This document shows positions 1 to 5,044 of a DNA stretch of 5,044 nt, piece after piece. The notes beneath the pieces are model-generated. The model did not search any database and had not been told where the DNA came from. It saw only the letters and a program-made list of their open reading frames with translations. Origin of the DNA: Chloroflexota bacterium. Its GTDB lineage: Bacteria; Chloroflexota; Anaerolineae; Aggregatilineales; Aggregatilineaceae. The position numbers and the translations under genes were made by a program. Location of the stretch: positions 1 through 5,044 of the forward strand of contig JACRBK010000538.1 of the NCBI GenBank assembly GCA_016234525.1, given 5' to 3'. Within the stretch, counting starts at the first letter, position 1. Each line of letters starts with the position of its first letter.

Positions 1-1
1 G

Positions 2-1660
2 CGCCCGACGGTGCCGCCACAGGTGCTGGATCAAGGCGCGCGCGTGTTTGGCGATGGGCAGCGCATGATGGTTCTGGTGCGGCTGGTTGAAAGCGCTATG
101 TTTTTGCAGCGCCCCGAACTGGTGGATACTGCCGCCCTGCAGGCCTTGTTGATCATTTCACAGTCTCCCCAGGTCGAGACGTATCAGGCTTTGATCCAAC
201 AGGTTGTAGACAGTCTGAGCCAACCTTCCACGATTCAAGTCCTCACCCCGCCAGGCCCGCGCGTTTTGCTGCAACTGCTGCTGCAAACGCGGGACTTCGA
301 TGGTATGGTGGGAATGCTGGAATTTTATCAGACCTCGGTTTTTGGTCCCGAACGGCTCAGTGATTTCTCCAAACTGGCGGGCGAATTGTTCCGTATGGTG
401 GCGCTGCCTCCCGAAGCTCTTAACCAAGCGCTCACCCAGTTAGAGGGCAGCCAGATACGGCCCGAACCGCGCGCCATGATTTACTGTAATGCGTTGATCA
501 ACCGCCAGTGGGCCAAAGATCAAGATTATGCAGCCCGGCGGCTGACCACCATGATTTTTAACGACAACAACCTGATCGCGGCGATTGGACAAGATAATGT
601 GCTGCGGCTGCTGGATTTTTACGGCCAGTCGCGTAATGCGCTCGACACCCTGCGTGTAGGGGCCGCGCTGATTGACCATTCGCTGAGCAAAGGGACCGAA
701 GGCGCAGCACTGATTACCCGTATGTGGCCCTCCATCACCTGGAACAAAGAAGTCACCGAAGCAGCGGTGGAACTGGTCAAACGTTTTTTGCGCGGCGTGC
801 CGCTGCGCGAAGTCCCGACGCTGGTCGGCTATTTCAGCACGCAGTTAGGCAAAGAGATCGGAGAAACGCTGCAAGCCACCTATGTCATGCGGCAGGTGAT
901 GGGCGAAATAGACCTGTTAGCCCTCACAGAGAGCGTCCAGGTTGCCAGCCAATTGTTCACCGATATTGCTGTAACTTATCACACCGATAAAGAACTGCCG
1001 CCCATTCACCGTCTGCGCCACGACCTGGATACCATGCCAGGGGGACTTTCCGATGCGGAACGGCAGCAGGTCGCCCAAAACACGTTTACCATAGCCCGCC
1101 TGATTTATGAACTAGGGCGGGATCGTTCGCGCAAGCGCGGCAAGGTGTCTTCTGAAGAACTGCTGGTTCAAGGCCAAACCACCCCTCAAAACGGCTTAGA
1201 CCTGCTGCGCTTCATCGGTGGGTATTTCGCCGATCACAAGTTGATCCCGGTCACCATGAACCGCGAAGAAATGGCGCACTTGTTTGGGTCGCGTTCAGCC
1301 GCGATGTTCCTGCGCGAAACCAACACCGTCACTCAACTGCTCACGGGGCTTAAGACTGCGTTTGAGCGGCCCGAAGCCCAAACGATTGCCCCTAAAGCGC
1401 TGGCTGACGAACTGGCGAGCCTGTGGGGATCCATTTCTCTCTATAATCAGCGCCGAGTCCAGGAAGCATTCGCGCGCGACTGCCAACAACTGGCCGATGT
1501 CATCAGTCTGATGTCGGACAAAACGAATGATCGCGCCCTGACTGACGGTGGAGCAGCACGCCAACTTGAAACCGGCCAACGCCAGCCCCAAAATGCCCTG
1601 GAAGCCTGGCGCTGGATACACGGTTATTTTGCGCGCAAACACACTCGCACGCGCACTTAA
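2..1660 (+). CDS. Helical-repeat protein of unknown function, 5' end outside window
   Basis: I do not recognise this protein. The reading frame is open to the left edge. A GTG at position 11 could be read as a start, but the codons before it are open and no ribosome binding site is visible, so the gene most likely begins upstream and at least 552 residues are seen. Numbering from that GTG, the chain is almost entirely amphipathic helix with few cysteines and no membrane segment or signal peptide. Residues about 84-105 and 197-218 share a VL-x-LL helix-pair pattern, which suggests a TPR- or HEAT-like alpha-solenoid. The C-terminal third holds two copies of a module of about 80 residues (335-410 and 464-544), both ending in a PQN...GYFA motif. 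No catalytic motif is evident. A scaffold or protein-binding role is possible but is only inference. It is followed after 28 bases by a lipoprotein gene on the same strand, probably in one operon. Confidence 0.8.
   Translation, partial: RPTVPPQVLDQGARVFGDGQRMMVLVRLVESAMFLQRPELVDTAALQALLIISQSPQVETYQALIQQVVDSLSQPSTIQVLTPPGPRVLLQLLLQTRDFDGMVGMLEFYQTSVFGPERLSDFSKLAGELFRMVALPPEALNQALTQLEGSQIRPEPRAMIYCNALINRQWAKDQDYAARRLTTMIFNDNNLIAAIGQDNVLRLLDFYGQSRNALDTLRVGAALIDHSLSKGTEGAALITRMWPSITWNKEVTEAAVELVKRFLRGVPLREVPTLVGYFSTQLGKEIGETLQATYVMRQVMGEIDLLALTESVQVASQLFTDIAVTYHTDKELPPIHRLRHDLDTMPGGLSDAERQQVAQNTFTIARLIYELGRDRSRKRGKVSSEELLVQGQTTPQNGLDLLRFIGGYFADHKLIPVTMNREEMAHLFGSRSAAMFLRETNTVTQLLTGLKTAFERPEAQTIAPKALADELASLWGSISLYNQRRVQEAFARDCQQLADVISLMSDKTNDRALTDGGAARQLETGQRQPQNALEAWRWIHGYFARKHTRTRT
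1013..1240 (+). repeat. Internal protein repeat, copy 1
   Basis: Residues about 335-410 of the helical protein (numbered from the GTG at 11). It begins with an L-R-x-D-L-type helix and ends with PQNGLDLLRFIGGYFADHK. The final 19 residues match copy 2 without gaps at 10 positions (P, Q, N, L, R, I, G, Y, F, A). The earlier part aligns loosely, with about five residues of insertion in copy 2. Confidence 0.7.
1400..1642 (+). repeat. Internal protein repeat, copy 2
   Basis: Residues about 464-544 of the helical protein, ending in PQNALEAWRWIHGYFARKH just before the basic C-terminus (TRTRT). The similarity to copy 1 is at protein level only and the DNA has diverged, so this is an old duplication, not a recent tandem repeat. 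Confidence 0.7.
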
Positions 1661-1678
1661 CCCTTTGAACCCTTCACC

Positions 1679-1682
1679 GGAG
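1679..1682 (+). promoter_or_regulatory. Ribosome binding site of the lipoprotein gene
   Basis: GGAG six bases before the ATG at 1689. It decides the start: the frame is open further upstream to an ATG at 1548, but that one lies inside the preceding gene and would put 47 residues in front of a perfect signal peptide. Confidence 0.75.
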
Positions 1683-1688
1683 TCTGGT

Positions 1689-3020
1689 ATGAACCGTCGT
1701 TGGTTCGTTGTGGGTTTATGGTTGGCCTGTCTGAGTGTTGTACTGCTGGCCTGTTCGTCTCCTCAAACGACGAACCGATCCAGCCTCGACCCGTCTCAGC
1801 CCGCCCCGCCGACCCCCGCCGCCGATATTTTGTGGGCAAGCGGAGCCTCGCCAGTTGGCGCGCGCCTGCAGGTCACACTGCCATCGATCAAACTGCTGAA
1901 ATTTGATCCAGCGTTCGAGCCAGAAACGAGCGCCCAACTTTTTGTCGTATTGGCCGATGGGCGAGGCAATTATTCTTACCTGGTTACTCCCGCTAACCGG
2001 GCTGGAAGCACCAGCACGCAGGTCGATCTCACCAACCATCCGGTTGAAATCAGCATTGAGGACGATACCGAAACCGTCACCCTATGGGTACTGGCGGTGT
2101 ATAACGTGCATTATCGGGCTACCGAGATGTTTGGGCTAGAGGCTCTAGCCGCCAGTTTGAGCGCCAGCCTGGATCGCTGGTTGGACAGTGGCAACCCGCG
2201 TGATGATCCTTTGGCGGCCATAGTCAGTGCCTCAGAGGGCGCATTATTCGACTGGTTCGCCAGTATCGAAGTTCTCGGACAGGACACGATCACCTTCTCG
2301 GCTGACACTCATTGGAACAGCGGCCTGAACTCGCAGCGTTCGGCAGACGGCGGGTTGAATGTGGTGTACAGCACACAGTATCTTTCGGCGCAAGAGGCGG
2401 CGCTGCTGCCTACCATCATTCCTACGCTTGAACACCCCGGTTATGAACTGACGGTCGATGAAACCTTCGCCAATGGAACCAGCACAGTACAGTGGTATGA
2501 AGGAACCGACAATACTTATACCAACGCTATCGTGAACGGGGCTTACGAAATTCGGCTGAAGGAAAATGCTCAGCGTGACTTTGGGCTGTCGTGGGGGTCC
2601 ATTGAAAACCGGCGCTTCAAACATTACATCATAGAAGCTACGGTGCGGCTAGTCGAAGATGATGTTCAAGATGGTCGCTATGGCATATGGTTTAATTACC
2701 AGGATGATTACAACTTCATGTATTTTGGCCTCTCCAACACGGGCGAGTATCGTATCGCGGCAATTGTGCGCAACAGTAACCGAGTCGAAATTCAGGATTG
2801 GACTCAACACCGGGCGGTCCGGCAGGGCGCGGCGGTCAATATTCTGACTATTGAGGCCCATCCTGACGGTGAATTCACGCTCTTCATCAATGGAGAGCGT
2901 GTCCGGTCATTTACCAACGAAACGTTCGATGGCGGCTCCATCGCTTTTTTTTGTTACGCCGAAAGTGTGCCGACCACCTGCCGCCTGGAACGCCTGCGCC
3001 TGTGGGAACCCGTGGAGTGA
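1689..3020 (+). CDS. Surface lipoprotein with C-terminal concanavalin A-like domain
   Basis: 443 residues. The N-terminus is a lipoprotein signal peptide: MNRRW, a hydrophobic stretch, then the lipobox LLAC with Cys22 as the predicted lipidated residue. Residues 23-46 form a Ser/Pro/Thr-rich stalk. Residues about 47-203 are probably beta-rich (for example the strand around TVTLWVLAVYNVHY, 127-140) and I cannot assign them to a family. Residues about 257-439 resemble the LamG/DUF1080-type jelly roll: a D-E-x-F opening strand, GAYEIRL, the YGIWFNYQDDYNFMYFGLS core (331-349), then GEYRIAAIVR, and a closing RLERLRLWEP strand. Such domains usually bind sugars or serve as structural modules, and I see no clear catalytic acid pair. 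The protein should sit on the outer face of the cytoplasmic membrane. It lies 28 bases after the helical protein and four bases before a deacetylase-family gene, suggesting co-expression and a glycan-related role (inference). Start chosen by lipobox and GGAG. Confidence 0.85.
   Translation: MNRRWFVVGLWLACLSVVLLACSSPQTTNRSSLDPSQPAPPTPAADILWASGASPVGARLQVTLPSIKLLKFDPAFEPETSAQLFVVLADGRGNYSYLVTPANRAGSTSTQVDLTNHPVEISIEDDTETVTLWVLAVYNVHYRATEMFGLEALAASLSASLDRWLDSGNPRDDPLAAIVSASEGALFDWFASIEVLGQDTITFSADTHWNSGLNSQRSADGGLNVVYSTQYLSAQEAALLPTIIPTLEHPGYELTVDETFANGTSTVQWYEGTDNTYTNAIVNGAYEIRLKENAQRDFGLSWGSIENRRFKHYIIEATVRLVEDDVQDGRYGIWFNYQDDYNFMYFGLSNTGEYRIAAIVRNSNRVEIQDWTQHRAVRQGAAVNILTIEAHPDGEFTLFINGERVRSFTNETFDGGSIAFFCYAESVPTTCRLERLRLWEPVE
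2945..2952 (+). other. Eight-T homopolymer inside the lipoprotein gene
   Basis: Eight consecutive T spanning the Ala-Phe-Phe-Cys codons (residues 419-422 of the lipoprotein). The frame entered by losing one T here is open from 2851 through to the deacetylase stop at 3801, so a one-base slip would join the two proteins. The normal frame is probably correct, since the last 22 residues complete the jelly-roll domain. Confidence 0.6.
3014..3017 (+). promoter_or_regulatory. Ribosome binding site of the deacetylase-family gene
   Basis: GGAG seven bases before the ATG at 3025, lying within the last two sense codons (GTG GAG) of the lipoprotein gene. This placement suggests translational coupling. 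It supports 3025 as the start over the earlier in-frame ATG at 2851. Confidence 0.7.
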
Positions 3021-3024
3021 TGGT

Positions 3025-3801
3025 ATGCCGCCCGACTTTACCTTTGCTGCGTTTGATGAATTCTGCCAGCGTCTCAGCCACATGCCGGTTTTTACTGTCG
3101 CGGCCTACCTGGCCCGTTCGGTACAGCCTCCTACCCCGTTTATTATTCTGCGCCTAGACGTGGATTATCGCGACCGGAACGCAGTCCACATGGCTCGCAT
3201 CGCGGAACGTTATCACCTGCGTGCATCGTTTTATTTCCGCCGTCACGCGGCTGGTTTTGATCTGGATGCCATCCAGGCGGTTGCCGAGCTGGATCACGAA
3301 GTGGGGTATCATTTTGAAACGCTGGACACCTGTCAGGGGAATTTCGAGCAGGCCGAAGATTTGCTGCTAGATCACCTGGAAGAGCTGCGCGCGGCGGGGC
3401 TGCCGATTCTGACAGCCGCTTCACATGGTGCAATCCCTACTGCGCCGACGTATCACCACAATTTTGACCTGTTTGAGCGCGTCCCGGACTTGTTCGAGCG
3501 CGCGGATCTGTTGGGTGAAACCACACTGAGCATCGACTTTGGCAAAGTGACCTACCTCTCCGATGCGAGCTGGCATTGGCGGCGATACCCGCATTTTAGA
3601 CCAGACATCAAAGGACAACCTACATCACTACACATCATTTCGAACGATCTGGTACGCCGTGATGCCGGGTTATATATCAATTTTCATCCGCACCAGTGGT
3701 TTGCCCACCCGGCCAGCACGCTCTACTACCGAACGCGCAGCCGGATAGGACGGCATGTCTTACCCTGGATCAAGCGATATAGGCTCAAGAATCCGGTTTA
3801 A
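3025..3801 (+). CDS. Polysaccharide deacetylase-family (NodB-like) protein
   Basis: 258 residues, no signal peptide or membrane segment, so probably cytoplasmic. Landmarks in order match the compact NodB-like subfamily recalled for its HHDVD...GYHYE signature: LRLDVDYR (Asp45 and Asp47, the base/metal Asp pair), ASFYFR (67-72), HEVGYHFE (91-98, His96 a likely metal ligand), SHG (133-135), YLSD (177-180) and HPHQW (221-225). The residue before DVD is Leu, not the usual His, and the H-x-x-x-H of classical NodB enzymes is replaced by His96-Phe-Glu98; the latter is normal for this subfamily. Family members with known activity remove acyl groups from amino sugars by metal-dependent hydrolysis, but the substrate here is unknown. 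The gene starts four bases after the lipoprotein stop, so the two are probably co-translated. Its stop overlaps the stop of the convergent membrane-protein gene. The fold assignment is fairly sure, the activity is not. Confidence 0.75.
   Translation: MPPDFTFAAFDEFCQRLSHMPVFTVAAYLARSVQPPTPFIILRLDVDYRDRNAVHMARIAERYHLRASFYFRRHAAGFDLDAIQAVAELDHEVGYHFETLDTCQGNFEQAEDLLLDHLEELRAAGLPILTAASHGAIPTAPTYHHNFDLFERVPDLFERADLLGETTLSIDFGKVTYLSDASWHWRRYPHFRPDIKGQPTSLHIISNDLVRRDAGLYINFHPHQWFAHPASTLYYRTRSRIGRHVLPWIKRYRLKNPV
3798..3801. other. Shared TTAA at convergent gene ends
   Basis: The palindrome TTAA provides the TAA stop on the plus strand (3799-3801) and the TAA stop on the minus strand (3800-3798). The two convergent genes thus overlap by four bases, with no intergenic space. 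I see no convincing terminator hairpin at the junction. Confidence 0.9.
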
Positions 3802-4604
3802 GCCAGGGTAGGAACCAGCAGCAGCAGCGTTCCGGCGATCACCTGGCAGAAAAAACCGGAAGCCAGGCCATGCCGCCAATGGACATAACTATAGAGAAAA
3901 TTGAGCAGTACCAACGCCGTTCCAAAAACCACCCCGACCACCGGCGTTTCGCCGAGGTTCAAATTGGGATAAAACATCAGGACTGACCACAAGCTCGCCA
4001 GCACCGCTACCGCCGGGATCGAATGGGCGCGCTGCATCGCGCCACGAAAAAACAGCGACTCGCTGATCGGCATCACAAACACTACCGTCTGAAACACCCA
4101 GCTTTCAAACAGATGGTTATCGGCTTGCCCGGCATTAAACAAGCGCTCGGAGACCGTCGCCAGAGTATCCCACCCAACCAACATCAACGCCCCGCCGGAG
4201 ATCACCCCAAACGTCAGCCCCCAGAGTAAGTCGCCGGGATCAGTGACCTTGAGGCGGATACCACTGCCCAACAGCAGCGCCATGCCGCCCATCGCCGCTA
4301 GCAGAGTCCACAGCAGTACATAACGCAGATTGGTTTGTACCGGAGTCAGCCCTACACTGAGCGCCATTGCCATGATATAACCCAGCACCGGGTCAAAATC
4401 CTGGCGGCTGCCGCGCGCTGCACCAGCGCCGCCCTCCGGATCGTCCAACCAGTCGCCGTCATCGTCTTCGGGCCGGACCGGGATCGCCTGCGGTGGATGT
4501 CCTATGCGCAGGCGGCGGCGATCGCGCGGCAGCATAGGCCGCCGAGGAGAACCGGACTCGGTTTCCTCAGGGCTAGGATCCGGCTCGTGGAAGGGTGGTT
4601 TCAC
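3798..4604 (-). CDS. CPBP-fold (CAAX protease-like) membrane protein, catalytic motifs degenerate
   Basis: 268 residues from a GTG start. Residues 1-70 form a hydrophilic tail rich in Pro, Arg and acidic residues (DDDGDWLDD at 47-55) and are likely disordered. Then come about six to seven hydrophobic segments, near 72-86, 95-113, 125-145, 168-186, 196-214, 221-240 and 247-266. The segment ending PISESLFFRG (179-188) fits motif 1 of the CPBP/Abi intramembrane protease family (EExxxR): Glu182 and Arg187 are present, but the second Glu is Ser183. Motif 2 (FxxxH) appears as LWSVLM around 205-210, without the His. In motif 3 (HxxxN) the His position is Gln or Cys in FFCQVIAG. Active members cleave peptides in the membrane; this one may be catalytically dead or use a variant site. 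It overlaps the threonine aldolase gene by four bases (GTGA), so the two are probably co-translated. The family call is moderately sure, activity doubtful. Confidence 0.65.
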   Translation of the reverse strand: MKPPFHEPDPSPEETESGSPRRPMLPRDRRRLRIGHPPQAIPVRPEDDDGDWLDDPEGGAGAARGSRQDFDPVLGYIMAMALSVGLTPVQTNLRYVLLWTLLAAMGGMALLLGSGIRLKVTDPGDLLWGLTFGVISGGALMLVGWDTLATVSERLFNAGQADNHLFESWVFQTVVFVMPISESLFFRGAMQRAHSIPAVAVLASLWSVLMFYPNLNLGETPVVGVVFGTALVLLNFLYSYVHWRHGLASGFFCQVIAGTLLLLVPTLA

Positions 4605-5044
4605 GACAGTTCCTTTTGCATAGCGTTCAAGATTTGGGGAATATGTTCAGCGCGAATCCAGTAGTGGGTCACGGCTCGGAAACCACGTTCGCCCATCGGC
4701 ATGATGCGAATACCTTGTGCCTCAAGCTTTTTGGCCAGGGCAGGCGCGGTAATCCCCGCACTCTCGCGCAAATAGAAAAACACCATATTCGTCTGAACCC
4801 GTGCTAAATCGATCTCAATCTGCGGCATTTGGGCTAAACCCTCGGCTAGCAGGCGGGCATGATGGTGATCTTCGTGCAGGCGCAGCGTCATTTTTTCCAA
4901 TGCGATCAAACCCGCCGCCGCCAATACACCCACCTGACGCATTCCCCCGCCGACCAGTTTTCGAATACGCCGCGCTTTATCAATAAATGCGGCAGAACCG
5001 ACTAACACCGATCCGGCAGGCGCACACAACCCTTTTGACAGACA
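4601..5044 (-). CDS. ltaE: Low-specificity L-threonine aldolase, C-terminal part (cut by window edge)
   Basis: The frame runs off the right edge. 147 residues are visible, whereas the family is usually about 340, so the N-terminal 190-200 residues lie outside. The enzyme is a PLP fold-type I aldolase that splits L-threonine or L-allo-threonine into glycine and acetaldehyde in the cytoplasm. The visible part opens with CLSKGLCAPAGSVLVGS, which contains the Lys (visible residue 4, bases 5033-5035) that forms the internal aldimine with PLP. The GGGMRQ motif (32-37) and the C-terminal FRAVTHYW segment (122-129), with an Arg likely binding the substrate carboxylate, are also intact. A TTG at 5029 could be read as a start but lies inside the conserved SKGL motif, so it is not the real one. 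The stop overlaps the GTG of the CPBP-like gene in GTGA. No sign of degradation. Confidence 0.92.
   Translation of the reverse strand, partial: CLSKGLCAPAGSVLVGSAAFIDKARRIRKLVGGGMRQVGVLAAAGLIALEKMTLRLHEDHHHARLLAEGLAQMPQIEIDLARVQTNMVFFYLRESAGITAPALAKKLEAQGIRIMPMGERGFRAVTHYWIRAEHIPQILNAMQKELS
4611..4615 (-). promoter_or_regulatory. Ribosome binding site of the CPBP-like gene
   Basis: AAGGA on the minus strand, six bases before the GTG at 4604-4602 and inside the last codons of the threonine aldolase gene. It supports the GTG as the true start and points to coupled translation. Confidence 0.65.

Noticed and set aside
1295..1642. 115-codon minus-strand frame opposite the helical protein
   Set aside because: It lies wholly within a well-supported coding region, has no homology-like features and no ribosome binding site context; a shadow frame.
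1548..1688. Upstream extension of the lipoprotein frame to an ATG at 1548
   Set aside because: It overlaps the end of the helical-protein gene by more than 100 bases and would bury a clear signal peptide and lipobox; the ATG at 1689 has a good GGAG.
2244..2624. 126-codon minus-strand frame opposite the lipoprotein gene
   Set aside because: Antisense to a well-supported gene, with no recognisable domain; a shadow frame.
2851..3024. Upstream extension of the deacetylase frame to an ATG at 2851
   Set aside because: It lies inside the jelly-roll coding region and the extra residues are low-quality, shadow-like sequence. The ATG at 3025 has a well-placed ribosome binding site and begins close to the conserved domain.
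3020..3157. ATG at 3020 overlapping the lipoprotein stop as TGATG
   Set aside because: It is out of frame with the deacetylase and leads to only about 45 residues without recognisable features.
3782..3804. Possible hairpin at the convergent junction (GGCTCAA / TTAAGCC)
   Set aside because: Seven pairs with one mismatch, a nine-base loop and no following T run; too weak to call a terminator.

Overview
The window is a fully coding, moderately GC-rich bacterial segment with five genes. There is no RNA gene, mobile element or CRISPR array, and no non-coding stretch longer than about 30 bases. The protein styles fit an Anaerolineae-like member of the Chloroflexota: a lipoprotein with a Pro/Ser/Thr-rich stalk and a lectin-like C-terminal domain, a helical-repeat protein of unknown function, and a membrane protein with a long charged tail. 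That placement is a guess from protein character, because no taxonomic marker gene is present.

Plus strand, 2-3801: three tightly packed genes that look like one transcription unit. The first is the C-terminal part of an alpha-helical protein of unknown function. It is open at the left edge and carries a duplicated module of about 80 residues at its C-terminus. After 28 bases comes a lipoprotein with a textbook lipobox, an N-terminal beta-rich region I cannot name, and a C-terminal concanavalin A-like (LamG/DUF1080-type) jelly roll. Four bases after its stop begins a NodB-like polysaccharide-deacetylase-family protein without a signal peptide. Its ribosome binding site lies inside the last codons of the lipoprotein gene. 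The surface carbohydrate-binding-like lipoprotein next to a deacetylase-fold enzyme suggests glycan or cell-envelope work, but this is inference.

Minus strand, 5044-3798: two genes read towards the first group. The first, cut by the right edge, is the C-terminal part, including the PLP lysine, of a low-specificity L-threonine aldolase. It overlaps by four bases (GTGA) with a membrane protein of the CPBP (CAAX protease/bacteriocin-processing) fold whose catalytic motifs are partly lost. The two convergent groups meet at a palindromic TTAA that supplies the TAA stop codon on both strands, leaving no room for a terminator between them.

The points most worth a second look are an eight-T tract near the end of the lipoprotein gene, where a one-base slip would fuse it to the deacetylase; the internal duplication in the first protein; and the degenerate CPBP protein. 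I see no clear evidence of a wholly new system.
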